Source: Spirochaetaceae bacterium (GTDB lineage: Bacteria; Spirochaetota; Spirochaetia; SZUA-6; Bin103). From it: a stretch of 64,000 nt of DNA. Both the position numbers and the translations under genes were made by a program. This document shows positions 45,278 through 55,585 of the stretch, in pieces (the first letter of the stretch is position 1; each line of letters starts with the position of its first letter). The notes below the pieces were generated by a model. That model saw nothing but the letters and a program-made list of their open reading frames with translations. It was not told the DNA's origin and made no database searches. The stretch lies in NCBI GenBank assembly GCA_026710565.1, contig JAPOQV010000006.1, forward strand, positions 1-64,000, read 5' to 3'.

Positions 45278-47158
45278 CTATCCGCCGACGCGCGGGTAGC
45301 TGCAGTCCGAATGGGCAAACCACTGGTCGGTCTTGGCCGTCATCATGAACTTCTGGAACACGCGCACGTCGGGCACGTTGCCCATGCACTTGTGCCGGAT
45401 CACCTGCTGCGGCCGCTCGGTGACGAATGCCGGCCAGCTCAATGACTCCGTGGCGATGTGGTTGAAGAACGCCTTGGCCGCCGCCTGCTGCTCCTCGACC
45501 GTGGTCGCGGAGGCGTACGCCAGCTCCAGCTCGAACGCCTCGTCGTAGCTCTCGGGCTGCTCGATGGGATCGCCCCAGGAATAGCTGATGCGGTTGTGCC
45601 AGATGCCCAGGTAGTGGAACGGGGAATAGTCGGGCACGCCGGTACTGACCTGCAGCGCGATCTCCCCGGCGCGCATCTTGGAGGCGATGGTGGACCAGTC
45701 GGCGGCCACCAGCGTGGTGGAGACGCCGAGCTTCGTCCATTCGTCGATCAGCGCCTCGACGGTCTCCACGTTGAGCAGGCCGTTGGTCGCCCCCGGCACG
45801 AAGATGTGCACGTCGGAGCCGTCCTCGTACTCCAGCATGCCGTCGCCGTCGCTGTCCGTGATGCCGATCTCCGCGAACAGCTTCCACGCCGCCTCCCTGT
45901 CCGGTCCCAGGTAGGTGTCCTGAATCGGGTCGTAGAGGGCATGGTCGCGCGGGATGCCGGTCACCGACGGGACCGCCAGTCCGGCGAACAGCTTCTCGTT
46001 GATCTCCTCTCGGTCGATGCCGATCGACAGCGCCTGGCGGAACTGGTTGTGCAGCCCGGCGGCCTGGAAGTTCGGGTCCTGGGTGCCGGGTGCGGCGCCC
46101 TTGAGCTGCTGGCCGGTGGGATAGCGCCACGATATCTGCGAGGTCTGCCGCGAGCCCTTCCAGATCAGGGTGTCGTAATTGCCGCGGGACTCGTTGTCCT
46201 TCAGCACCGCGTGCTTGTTGAGGTCACCGCAGTCGGCGGCGCAGATGTCCACCTCGCCCTGGATCACGGACAGGTAGCGCGCCTCGTTGTCCGTCACCCT
46301 GGCCACGCGCACGTAGTCGAAGTAGGGAAGCTGGTTGCCCTCTGCGTCCACCACCGGATAGTAGGCGTTGCGCTCCCACAGCGTGCCCGTGCTCTCATCG
46401 GTCTCGACGGGGATCCAGGCCTGCAGCGACGGAATGTCCAGCGTGGTGTTGCGGGAGCGGGCCGCGCGGAAGTCCTCCCAGGTCTTGCCGTCGGCGAAGT
46501 CCGGGTGGTGCTGCTCCAGGTAGTGCACGGGCTGCGGGTACCCTTCGAAGGTCTCCCGGAGCTGGCCGGCCCAGGGGCCCGCCGGCGAGTGGAACCGCAC
46601 CGTCAGGTCGTCCACCTTGGTGACCTCGAAGCGCTCGCCCTTGTAGCTGCTCTGCAGGTTGGTCATGCGCGCCGAGTAGCCGGGATTGGTGTACATGTTC
46701 TCGAACGGCCAGATGATGTCCTCGGCGGTCAACGGATGGCCGTCGGACCACTTGGCGCCGTCACGGATCTTCACCTCCATGGTGGCGCCGTCATCGAGCC
46801 ACGTGTAGTACTCGGCGTACTTGGGCTCGAATCCCGCGATCGGGCCGCCCATGGCCACGTGCTCTTCCAGCGACATCGGTACCTGGAACAGGCCGGGCAT
46901 CTCACCCTGCGTGAAGAAGGTGCCGTAGCCCCACTGGTGCTGCGAGACGACGCGCATGGTGCCCGAGTACTCGCCGATCTCTTCCTCTACCTGGCGGACG
47001 AAGGGATTCGACGGCAGCCGCTCTTCCACCGGTGGCAGCTCACCGGCTTCGACTCGCGCGGCGAGCAAGGGCGACTCCTGGTATTGCGCGAACACGGTCG
47101 GTACCCCCAGCAGCAGCAGCGCCGCGATGATGGGGGCGAACACGATTCTTTGTGCCAT
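45278..47158 (-). CDS. Oligopeptide/oligosaccharide ABC importer substrate-binding protein 2
   Basis: 626 aa. The signal peptide ends PTVFAQYQE with no lipobox. It shares the ELPPVEERLPSNPFVRQV entry with binding protein 1. Conserved SBP_bac_5-type parts include AKWSDGHPLTAEDIIWPFEN and ERNAYYPVVDAEGNQLPYF. The ribosome site GAGAGGT lies 6 nt before the ATG. It begins the long minus-strand run; ligand unknown. Confidence 0.93.
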   Translation of the reverse strand: MAQRIVFAPIIAALLLLGVPTVFAQYQESPLLAARVEAGELPPVEERLPSNPFVRQVEEEIGEYSGTMRVVSQHQWGYGTFFTQGEMPGLFQVPMSLEEHVAMGGPIAGFEPKYAEYYTWLDDGATMEVKIRDGAKWSDGHPLTAEDIIWPFENMYTNPGYSARMTNLQSSYKGERFEVTKVDDLTVRFHSPAGPWAGQLRETFEGYPQPVHYLEQHHPDFADGKTWEDFRAARSRNTTLDIPSLQAWIPVETDESTGTLWERNAYYPVVDAEGNQLPYFDYVRVARVTDNEARYLSVIQGEVDICAADCGDLNKHAVLKDNESRGNYDTLIWKGSRQTSQISWRYPTGQQLKGAAPGTQDPNFQAAGLHNQFRQALSIGIDREEINEKLFAGLAVPSVTGIPRDHALYDPIQDTYLGPDREAAWKLFAEIGITDSDGDGMLEYEDGSDVHIFVPGATNGLLNVETVEALIDEWTKLGVSTTLVAADWSTIASKMRAGEIALQVSTGVPDYSPFHYLGIWHNRISYSWGDPIEQPESYDEAFELELAYASATTVEEQQAAAKAFFNHIATESLSWPAFVTERPQQVIRHKCMGNVPDVRVFQKFMMTAKTDQWFAHSDCSYPRVGG

Positions 47159-47196
47159 CGTTACCTCTCCTCTCTCTTGTGGTAGGGTTTGACCCT

Positions 47197-47228
47197 TGAG
47201 TTGAGACCTTAAGGCGGTGTTGTGTCAA
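47197..47228 (-). promoter_or_regulatory. Candidate promoter of the binding protein 2 operon
   Basis: In the 122-bp gap between the divergent binding-protein and OppD2 genes, a perfect TTGACA lies on the minus strand at 47223-47228. A -10 near 47199-47204 (TCAACT-like, 18-nt spacer) is poor. A small palindrome CCTTAAGG (47208-47215) lies between the two elements and could be an operator. The call rests mainly on the perfect -35 and position. Confidence 0.3.
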
Positions 47229-47280
47229 GCTCGGGCCCAGGGCGTTTGGAGCGATCAGGGCGTTCGGAGCGTTATGGACC

Positions 47281-48355
<1,075 letters not shown>

Positions 48356-48363
<8 letters not shown>

Positions 48364-49414
48364 CGCGCTGGTGCGGATCCAGGGCGTCCGAAAGCACTTT
48401 CCGATTCAGCGCGGCATCCTGCGCCACACCGTGGGCTGGATCAAGGCCGTGGACGGCGTCGACCTGGAACTCGGGCGCGGTGAGACCCTGGGCATCGTCG
48501 GCGAGTCGGGCTCCGGCAAGACGACGATCGCACGCGTCGTCGCGGGCCTGATCGACGCCACCGCCGGCAACGTGCTGTTCGCCGGCGGCGGTCAGGTCGT
48601 TGACATCACGACTCTGGACGCCAAGGGCAAGAAGACCGCCCGGCGCCACATGCAGATGATCTTCCAGGACCCCTACAGCTCCCTCAACCCGCGCATGCCG
48701 GTGCTGGAGATCGTCGGCGAGCCGCTCATCGCCCATCGTCAGGCGAGCGGGGCGGCGTTGAAGGAGCGGGTGGCGGCGCTGCTGGAGTCGGTGGGCCTGC
48801 AATCAGGCCACATGAACGTCTATCCGCACGAGCTGTCGGGCGGGCAGCGTCAGCGCATCGGCCTGGCGCGGGCGCTGGCGCTCGGGCCGGAACTGATCAT
48901 CTGCGACGAGCCGGTGTCGGCGCTCGACGTGTCGGTGCAGGCGCAGATCCTCAACCTGCTGCTGCAGATGCAGCAGAACCGCGGCCTCAGCTACCTGTTC
49001 ATCGCGCACAGCCTGAGCGTGGTGGGCTGGATGAGCGACCGGATCGCGGTGATGTACCTGGGGCGCGTCGTCGAGATCGCCGGCGGCATGGAGCTGTATC
49101 GGCGTCCGCTGCACCCCTATACCGAGGCCCTGCTGTGGAACTACCCGGTTCCCGATCCGGCCGTCTCCCGCCGCCGCCAGGTGCTGGTGGGGGAGATTCC
49201 CAGTCCCGCCAACCCGCCGTCCGGCTGCCCGTTCCACACCCGCTGTCCGCACGCCGAGGAGCGCTGCCGGACGGAGGTGCCGCAGCTCGAGGAGGTCGCT
49301 CCCGGGCACTGGAGCGCGTGCCTGCGCTGGCAGGAGGTCGAGCTGCGCGGCCGGCCGATCTGGCAGTCCGAAAAGGGCCAGGCCGAGAAAGGCCAGGCCG
49401 AGGAGACCCCGTGA
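48356..49414 (+). CDS. Oligopeptide-type ABC importer ATP-binding protein OppF2
   Basis: 352 aa from ATG 48356 ([11 protein letters not shown]), with GGAGAG 5-10 nt before; a GTG at 48344 is less likely. Walker A GESGSGKT at 49-56, Q-loop [11 protein letters not shown], signature [15 protein letters not shown], Walker [14 protein letters not shown], and C-terminal [14 protein letters not shown]. It overlaps OppD2 by 8 nt and the oxidoreductase by 4 nt. Confidence 0.93.
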
Positions 49415-50487
49415 CACCGACCTATCGCGCCGCCGTGATCGGCTGCGGGCGCATGGGCGCCTTCATCGACAACGAGAGCGCCTCACCCCTCGCCTGGTCG
49501 CACGCGGCCGGCTACGTGGCCTGTCCGCGCACCGAGCTGGCGGCGCTGGCCGACCAGCGCGCCGACGTGCTGGACCGCGCCGGCGAGCGCTACGCGGTGC
49601 CGCCTGCGCGCCGCTACCGGGACTACCGCGAGATGCTTGCGCGCGAACGGCCGGAGATCGTGAGCGTCGCCACGCAGCCGGAGCAGCGCGCCGAGATCGT
49701 CATGTATGCCGCCGAGCACGGCGCGCGCGCGATCTACGCCGAGAAGCCGATGGCCGCGTCGCTGCAGCAGGCGGACGCCATGGTGGCGGCTGCCGAGCGC
49801 CATGGCGTCGCCTTCAACATGGGCACCAACCGCCGCTGGGAGGCGCCGTACGACGTCATGAAGGAGCTCATCCACGGCGGCCGCTACGGCCGGCTGCTGT
49901 CGATGACCATCCACCAGGGGCACGGCCTGTTCAACATGGGCAGCCACGTCTTCGACCTGTTCCAGTGGCTGAACGACGACCGCCCGGTCGAGTGGGTGCA
50001 GTTCCACCTGACCAGGGGCGGCGACGACCTGGACGGCGGCCTGCTGGACGGCGATCCGAACGGCGGCGGGCGGCTGCAGTTCGCCAACGGCGTGGCGGCG
50101 TTCGCCTCCGACTCCGGCCGGCCGTTCGAGGTCGAGGTGGTGTGCGAACAGGCGGTGATCGGCTCCCTGGGCCTGGACGGCGAGTTCCTGCTGCGCGAGT
50201 CCGGCGGGGTGAACCACCGCGGGAACGCCGTGCTGCGGCCCGGCACCTTCCCGCCCTTCACCCGCGACAGCTCCACCGTCAACCTGATCACGGACCTCGC
50301 GCACGCGCTGGACACGGGCAAGCCGCCGCGCGGCGGGGTGCGCGTCGCGCGCGCCAACACGGAGCTGATCTTCGCCTGCATCGAGTCGCACCGCCGCGGC
50401 GGCGCCCGCGTGCCCCTGCCGCTGGAGGGCAGCGACCTGCGCCTGGAGCGCCACTTCGCTCCGCGTCAGCCGCGCTTCGAGCGGTAG
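49411..50487 (+). CDS. Gfo/Idh/MocA-family oxidoreductase
   Basis: 358 aa from GTG, overlapping OppF2 by 4 nt. VIGCGRMGAFIDNE opens the Rossmann fold, and AEKPMAAS is the canonical catalytic motif. It is clearly paralogous to the gene at 4358, along the whole protein. It probably oxidises or reduces a sugar taken up by the adjacent importer. It is followed 6 nt later by a propeller gene. Confidence 0.92.
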   Translation: MTPTYRAAVIGCGRMGAFIDNESASPLAWSHAAGYVACPRTELAALADQRADVLDRAGERYAVPPARRYRDYREMLARERPEIVSVATQPEQRAEIVMYAAEHGARAIYAEKPMAASLQQADAMVAAAERHGVAFNMGTNRRWEAPYDVMKELIHGGRYGRLLSMTIHQGHGLFNMGSHVFDLFQWLNDDRPVEWVQFHLTRGGDDLDGGLLDGDPNGGGRLQFANGVAAFASDSGRPFEVEVVCEQAVIGSLGLDGEFLLRESGGVNHRGNAVLRPGTFPPFTRDSSTVNLITDLAHALDTGKPPRGGVRVARANTELIFACIESHRRGGARVPLPLEGSDLRLERHFAPRQPRFER

Positions 50488-50493
50488 AGCGGC

Positions 50494-51789
50494 ATGCCCG
50501 CGCAGGAGCGCTCGCTGACCGGCGCGGTCGAGCGCTTCCCGGTCGTGACCACCGGCGCGCGCTGGCCGTGCGTGCGCGAGGATTTGGGGCCGGAGCCCTA
50601 CTTCCGAACCTTCCCCGAGTGCCGCAGCGACCCGCGGCGCAACGACTACGGCAGCGTCACGGAATGGCCGCCGCCGTTCTCGCGCGGCGGTGGGTTCTTC
50701 CCGGTGCTGCTGCTGCTCGACGACGGCCGGCTGTGTTGTGCCCTGCGCACCGGCGCGCCGCACGCCGGCAGCGGTTCCGAGATCAGCATCACCTTCTCCG
50801 CCGACCGGGGCGCGACCTGGTCCCCGTACCGCGTGGCGGTGCAGAGCGATCCGGAACGCTGCGTCGACCGCCGCAATCCGGCGCTGGGACAGAGCGCGGC
50901 GGGCGACCTGGTGATGGCGTACGGGGCCGTTCTCGGGTACGACGCGGCCGGCCGGCGCACCATCTCCAAGAATCACGACCAGACGGTGCAGCCCTGGATG
51001 GAGGTGGTCCGCTCGAGCGACGGCGGCCTCACCTGGTCGCGGCCGTCCCGCATCGCACCGCCGGCCGGGACCCTGCTGCAGCCGCACGGGCAGATGCGCC
51101 GGCTGGCCGATGGCGGCCTGGTGTTCAACGCCCGCGGCTCCTACACGGCCGAAGTGTACCGCCGCGACCCGCGGGCCGCGCAGCGCGTCAGCTTCCTGTT
51201 CCGTTCCGCCGACGGCGGCGTGACGTGGCGCCGGCACGGCTTCCTGGGCGACGGCTCCTCGGAGACCGGCTTCCTGCCGCTCGACGAGCGGCACTGGGTC
51301 GGGATGGTGCGCCACAACGACCGCCCCAACCGCATCGGCTACTCCGCCGACGGCGGCGTCACCTGGACCCGCTGGCAGGAGACGGCCGCTGCCGTCGAGC
51401 GCAGCGCGGAGGGAGAGCGGGAGGACAGCTTCGGCGCCGGCGACGTGCGGACCGTGGACACCCGTTCCCAGAAGCCGGCACCCGGCAGCGTCTGCAGGCT
51501 TCCCGCCGGCAACGTGCTGATCACCTACGGCTACCGCGCCTACCCGTTCGGAGTCCGCGCCGTGGTCAGCCGCGACGGCGGCGCCGGCTTCGAGGTGGCG
51601 TGCGAGTACGTCCTCTCCGACAGCGCATGGTGCCACGACTGCGGCTACCCCAGCACGGTCTGCTTCGACGACGGCACGATCGTTACGGTCGACTATTCGC
51701 TGCTCGACCTCGATCGCCCTGAGTGGGGCACTTGCGCGATCGCCTATCGCTACGACCAGGAGCTGTTCGAGCCCGATTCCGGCCGCTGA
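50494..51789 (+). CDS. BNR-repeat sialidase-like beta-propeller (type S3, copy b)
   Basis: 431 aa. Asp-box turns include DRGATWSPYR, DGGLTWSRPS, DGGVTWRRHG and DGGVTWTRW. PPFSRGGGFFPVLLL and CGYPSTVCFDDG match the S3 gene at 13669. It has no signal peptide. It closes the plus-strand OppD2-OppF2-oxidoreductase operon and overlaps the next, convergent membrane-protein gene by 40 nt. Confidence 0.82.
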   Translation: MPAQERSLTGAVERFPVVTTGARWPCVREDLGPEPYFRTFPECRSDPRRNDYGSVTEWPPPFSRGGGFFPVLLLLDDGRLCCALRTGAPHAGSGSEISITFSADRGATWSPYRVAVQSDPERCVDRRNPALGQSAAGDLVMAYGAVLGYDAAGRRTISKNHDQTVQPWMEVVRSSDGGLTWSRPSRIAPPAGTLLQPHGQMRRLADGGLVFNARGSYTAEVYRRDPRAAQRVSFLFRSADGGVTWRRHGFLGDGSSETGFLPLDERHWVGMVRHNDRPNRIGYSADGGVTWTRWQETAAAVERSAEGEREDSFGAGDVRTVDTRSQKPAPGSVCRLPAGNVLITYGYRAYPFGVRAVVSRDGGAGFEVACEYVLSDSAWCHDCGYPSTVCFDDGTIVTVDYSLLDLDRPEWGTCAIAYRYDQELFEPDSGR

Positions 51790-52238
51790 TGCCCCGCACG
51801 GCGCGCGGGAACCAGCAGGAGCACGGTCCCCGCGGCCAACTCCCCAACCGCCAGGGCCAGCCGCGGAACGCTCCAGGCGGCCGTTCCCCGCGCCACGGCG
51901 AACGCCACGTGCGCTGCGCCGAACGCCAGCAGGGTCACGCCGGCCGCACCCAGCCCCCCGCGGACGAGCCGCCGCTCGGAGATGGCATCGGCGAACCGGT
52001 GCTGCGACACCAGCATCGCCATCAGCACCGCCAGGCCGGCGATGATCATGAACGCCTTGTCGATCACCGGCACTGCGTAGGGATAGACCGCCAGCCGTTC
52101 CAGCCACGCGAACAGCGCCCCCCGCCAGGTCATGGCCGCCAGCAGTCCGCACCCGCCGAGCACCAGCGACAGCGCGAGTCCCGCCACCTCGGCCCACAGC
52201 GGCGACGGCTGGCCACTTCGCGCGTCGCCCTCACGCAC
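51750..52238 (-). CDS. Small integral membrane protein, 162 aa
   Basis: Four likely membrane segments (for example VAGLALSLVLGGCGLLAAM, FMIIAGLAVLMAML, TLLAFGAAHVAFAVA and LALAVGELAAGTVLLLV). I do not recognise the family. The start is GTG, 3 nt after the stop of the gene before it. Its 3' end overlaps the convergent propeller gene by 40 nt. Confidence 0.65.
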   Translation of the reverse strand: MREGDARSGQPSPLWAEVAGLALSLVLGGCGLLAAMTWRGALFAWLERLAVYPYAVPVIDKAFMIIAGLAVLMAMLVSQHRFADAISERRLVRGGLGAAGVTLLAFGAAHVAFAVARGTAAWSVPRLALAVGELAAGTVLLLVPARRAGHQRPESGSNSSWS

Positions 52239-52241
52239 GGC

Positions 52242-52763
52242 TCAGCGGTCCTGGCGGCGGATCTCGTCGTGCAGCGGCAGGCCGCAGGCGTCCGCGATGG
52301 CCCGCGCCGCCTCCACGAGCCGGTGGCCGTCGGGCCCCTTGACCAGGTCGATGCGCCGTACCCGTCCCCGGTCCTCCAGCAGCGACAGGTGCACGGCGCT
52401 GCGACGCAGGTCGAACCGCATGAGCCGCACCGGCAGCGGCCGCCGCCCCTCTTCGGAGGGCAGCGTGATCAGGACGCCGCCCAGCCGCAGCGACCGCACC
52501 CCGGCCAGCGGCCAGTACCTGGAGTGGAACGCCGGCCCCACGCCGACACGATGCTCCACCCGTCCCCGCTCCACGTTCCAGCGCCAGCGCTCGTGATAGA
52601 GCGCGCCAAGCACCATGACGGCGGCCATGCCCAGCGGCACCGCGTTGCGGGCGCCGAAGACGGCGACGCCGCCGGGGGTCGTCAGCGCGGTGATGGCGAA
52701 AAGCGCCGCGCCGGTCACGCCCAGGAACCACCGGTAGCCCGATGCCAGCTCCAGGTCGAGCAT
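52242..52763 (-). CDS. Small membrane protein with cytoplasmic PH-like tail
   Basis: 173 aa from the ATG at 52763. Two N-terminal membrane segments (RWFLGVTGAALFAITALT and AVPLGMAAVMVLGALY) precede a basic, beta-rich tail (SRYWPLAGVRSLRLGGV, RRSAVHLSLLEDRGRVRRI), reminiscent of bacterial PH domains. It runs with the 162-aa membrane gene downstream as a pair. Function unknown. Confidence 0.6.
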   Translation of the reverse strand: MLDLELASGYRWFLGVTGAALFAITALTTPGGVAVFGARNAVPLGMAAVMVLGALYHERWRWNVERGRVEHRVGVGPAFHSRYWPLAGVRSLRLGGVLITLPSEEGRRPLPVRLMRFDLRRSAVHLSLLEDRGRVRRIDLVKGPDGHRLVEAARAIADACGLPLHDEIRRQDR

Positions 52764-52825
52764 CGGTCCGCGCTGGCGCAGGCGGAGACGTGGCTGCACC
52801 GGGGTGCATTCCCGCCGGCCGGGCG

Positions 52826-53908
52826 TTACCCGGACTCCGCCAGGATCGAGCCCTCGATGCCGCGGATCCCGTCGGCGTGGGTGTAGTAGTAGACCACCAG
52901 GACGCGGCCGTCGCGGAGCTCGAGCGCCCACGGATAGCCGCAGTCGCTGTCGGCCGAGTCGCTGCGGACCTGGATGTCCGGGGCGTCGTCCAGATCGCCG
53001 CCCTCGGGCTCCAGCAGCCGCGCCAGACACCCGCGCTGGCCTTCCCAGCGGGTGCCGACGGTGGCCAGGATGCGCCCGTCTCGCAGCCCCAGCAGGTGCC
53101 CGGGGCACCCCTTCATGGAGGTGAAGCGCCACGGCGACCAGGAGGCTCCGTCGTCGTCGGAGGTCACCAGCGCCAGCCGGCACTGGGTGTCGTGGGGCTG
53201 GCGCGGATGGCAGCGCAGGAGGACCAGGAGTCGTCCCCCCGGCGTGCGGTGTATTGCCGGCTCGCTGAAGTGGGCGACCGCATCGACGGCGATGCGGCCG
53301 CCGTACTCCCAGGTCTCCCCGTTGTCGAGCGAGGTGCGCATCATCCCGAAGAACGGCTGGCCGCCGTCGGGCTGCTCGGTGGCCTTGCTGGGCAGCAGGA
53401 TGCGGCCGTCAGGAAGCTCGACGAGCTGGCTGCGCGACACCCCGGAGTGCTCGGCCGGATGGCCCCAGATCCCTTCCGGCAGCCGCGGGAAGCGCACCGG
53501 CTCGCTCCAGGTGCGGCCGTCGTCCCGCGAGCGGATCCAGAACGGGATGCCCGGCCGCGAGGACCACGCGGTGTGAGCGGGCGTGGTCGGCCCCGCCGGC
53601 ACCAGCTCCGCCGCCGAGGCGTGCAGGAAGATGCTGCCGTCGCGCAGCGCGTGCGTGCCGAAGTCGACCACCCCGCCGAGCGGATCGCAGGTGACGAGCT
53701 CCGCCGGGCCCCAGGTCGCGCCCTCGTCGCCCGACCGGCACGCGCGCACGTCGAACAGGGGATGGCCGTGGTGGGCGTGGCCCAGGTCCGGCGAGCGGTG
53801 GAACACGGCCAGCAGATCCCCGGCCGGCGTGCGGATGACGTTCGGATGCGCCGCATACCAATCGGCGTGCCGATAGATCGTGACGTGCTCGACCACTTTC
53901 CAGGCCAT
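52826..53908 (-). CDS. BNR-repeat sialidase-like beta-propeller (type S1, copy c)
   Basis: 360 aa. It opens MAWKVVEHVTIYRHADWYA, like the S1 genes at 8618 and 11557, with turns DEGATWGPAE, DDGRTWSEPV, NGETWEYGG and DDGASWSPWR. It is more diverged than those two are from each other. It sits 55 nt downstream of the third type T gene on the same strand. Confidence 0.82.
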   Translation of the reverse strand: MAWKVVEHVTIYRHADWYAAHPNVIRTPAGDLLAVFHRSPDLGHAHHGHPLFDVRACRSGDEGATWGPAELVTCDPLGGVVDFGTHALRDGSIFLHASAAELVPAGPTTPAHTAWSSRPGIPFWIRSRDDGRTWSEPVRFPRLPEGIWGHPAEHSGVSRSQLVELPDGRILLPSKATEQPDGGQPFFGMMRTSLDNGETWEYGGRIAVDAVAHFSEPAIHRTPGGRLLVLLRCHPRQPHDTQCRLALVTSDDDGASWSPWRFTSMKGCPGHLLGLRDGRILATVGTRWEGQRGCLARLLEPEGGDLDDAPDIQVRSDSADSDCGYPWALELRDGRVLVVYYYTHADGIRGIEGSILAESG

Positions 53909-53963
53909 GGCCGGCAGTGTAGCCCAGAACCACGGGCCTCACCGGCCGGAGAGATTCGGGACG

Positions 53964-55544
53964 TCAGGCCGGGATGACCGTCACCTCCACCTCGTCGATC
54001 AACAGCTCGGCCGGCGGGCCGGCCGGCGCCGTGACGGTGAGCCGATTGTCGCCGATGACCGTCGATCCGGGATCCAGGTCGAACATGCAGCTCGTGTAGG
54101 CGGGCAGCGGCCTCCCGTACGAGACGGCGCGCCCGTCGGGGTGCCAGATGCGGCGCAGGCGCGGAGCGGTGATCGGAACGTCGTTCAGCGCCACCGCCAG
54201 GGGATCGGCGGGAGTCAACCCCGCCACGCGGAAGTGGAGCCGCGCGTGGCCCGCGGCGGCGACGTCCTCGTAAAGGCGGAACGCGTAGGTGCCGCATGCT
54301 TCCCCGGCGCCGCGCTGCAGCAGAACCGCGGGATTCCGCCGCGCCCCGGCGGAGGCGCTCCCCGCCGGCTGGTATCCCTGGAACCCGCCCCACATGGAGC
54401 GGAACAGGTAGTGGCGGGGGCCGCGCGCGACGCATTCCAGGTCGGCCAGCTCCCGCAGGTACGCCAGCGCCGTCGGATACATGGTCTCCGACCCGTTGTC
54501 GCGCCCGGTCGAGCGGAAGCCGTCCCAGTGCATCTGGTAGTTGTAGATGGAGATGCCGTCGGCGCCCTGCCGCCGCAGGGTGTGCACCAGCGCGCGGTAG
54601 TTGTCGAGGCTCAGCGGCAGCCCGGTTCGGTCGCGGTGGGAGCAGTAGGGGAGCACGCCGGGATAGAAGCGGCAGGAGGAGCCGTCGGTGAGCGAGTCGA
54701 ACTCCTCGTACGCCGGATTGAAGTCCGAGTACATCGAATCCATCGGCGCCACGTAGTCCACCAGTCCGGCGGCGATCCAGGCCGGCACGTCCAGGCCCAC
54801 GTCATGGCACTCGGCGACCGTCTGCGGCACCCGCACACCGAGCTGCAGCCGCCGTCCACGGCCGGCGCCGCGCCGGTCCAGCAGCGCCCGCACCCGTTCG
54901 ATGAGGGCGGTCATGAGCGGCTGCCGGGCGCGGCCGATGCTGCGGTCGCCGCGCGGCGCCGGGAAGTAGAGGCCCTCGCGAAACGTCAGCTCCAGGCCGT
55001 CCACGTCGAAGCGGTCGACCACCTCCTCCATGACCCCGTACAGGTAGTCGCGGACGCCGTCGAAGGTGAAATCCATCCGGTTGCCGGGCACGAAGGCGGA
55101 CCCGTCCGGCATCTCGGTGAGCTTCCATTCCGGATGCGTGTGCAGGAACATGCCGCCCTGGTCGGGCGCGCCGTGGCTGTCGTTCATCCGGAAGCCGGCC
55201 ATGAAACCCATCCCGAGCTCCCGCGCCCGCTCCAGCAGCACCTGCAGCGGCATGATTCCCTCGTCCATGAGGGGAATGAAGCGCCGGTGCTGCGGACGGG
55301 CGTCGTACTCGAACCGCTCGGAGCGGAAGAACATGGTCCAGGCGGCGTTGTAGACCTCCTGGATCAGCGTGTCGGCGCCGCTCAGCGCGATGTTGTCCAC
55401 CACGCTTCGCAGCTCCTCCACGGTGGTGGGCTGGGTGGTGATCAGCGGTCGCGGGTGTCCCGGGTCGAAGTCGTAGTTGGTCATGCTCGATGGATCGCTG
55501 ACGTAGATCAGCCGCCAATCCGTTCCGTCTCCGCTCTTTCCCAT
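53964..55544 (-). CDS. TIM-barrel glycosidase-like protein (type T, copy c)
   Basis: 526 aa. RLIYVSDPSSM opens the protein, then DTLIQEVYNAAWTMFFR, YDARPQHRRFIPLMDE, GFRMNDSHG, DFTFDGVRDYL, DVDGLELTFREG and VDYVAPMDSMYSDFN. These align with copies a and b but with a longer Pro-rich stretch after YVSDPSS. The C-terminus ends ELLIDEVEVTVIPA, the same beta-strand as in copy b. It is convergent with nothing and runs from the oxidoreductase gene to the S1 gene. Putative glycosidase; substrate unknown. Confidence 0.8.
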   Translation of the reverse strand: MGKSGDGTDWRLIYVSDPSSMTNYDFDPGHPRPLITTQPTTVEELRSVVDNIALSGADTLIQEVYNAAWTMFFRSERFEYDARPQHRRFIPLMDEGIMPLQVLLERARELGMGFMAGFRMNDSHGAPDQGGMFLHTHPEWKLTEMPDGSAFVPGNRMDFTFDGVRDYLYGVMEEVVDRFDVDGLELTFREGLYFPAPRGDRSIGRARQPLMTALIERVRALLDRRGAGRGRRLQLGVRVPQTVAECHDVGLDVPAWIAAGLVDYVAPMDSMYSDFNPAYEEFDSLTDGSSCRFYPGVLPYCSHRDRTGLPLSLDNYRALVHTLRRQGADGISIYNYQMHWDGFRSTGRDNGSETMYPTALAYLRELADLECVARGPRHYLFRSMWGGFQGYQPAGSASAGARRNPAVLLQRGAGEACGTYAFRLYEDVAAAGHARLHFRVAGLTPADPLAVALNDVPITAPRLRRIWHPDGRAVSYGRPLPAYTSCMFDLDPGSTVIGDNRLTVTAPAGPPAELLIDEVEVTVIPA

Positions 55545-55585
55545 GGGACCCACTGTGACCGAACCGATGCGATCCTTCGACCCGG

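Noticed and set aside
49483..52197. 904-aa minus-strand open frame
   Set aside because: It lies antisense to the oxidoreductase and S3 genes. The high-GC codon bias of real genes leaves a long shadow frame, and the residues (Ala/Gly/Arg/His/Val-rich) match no family.
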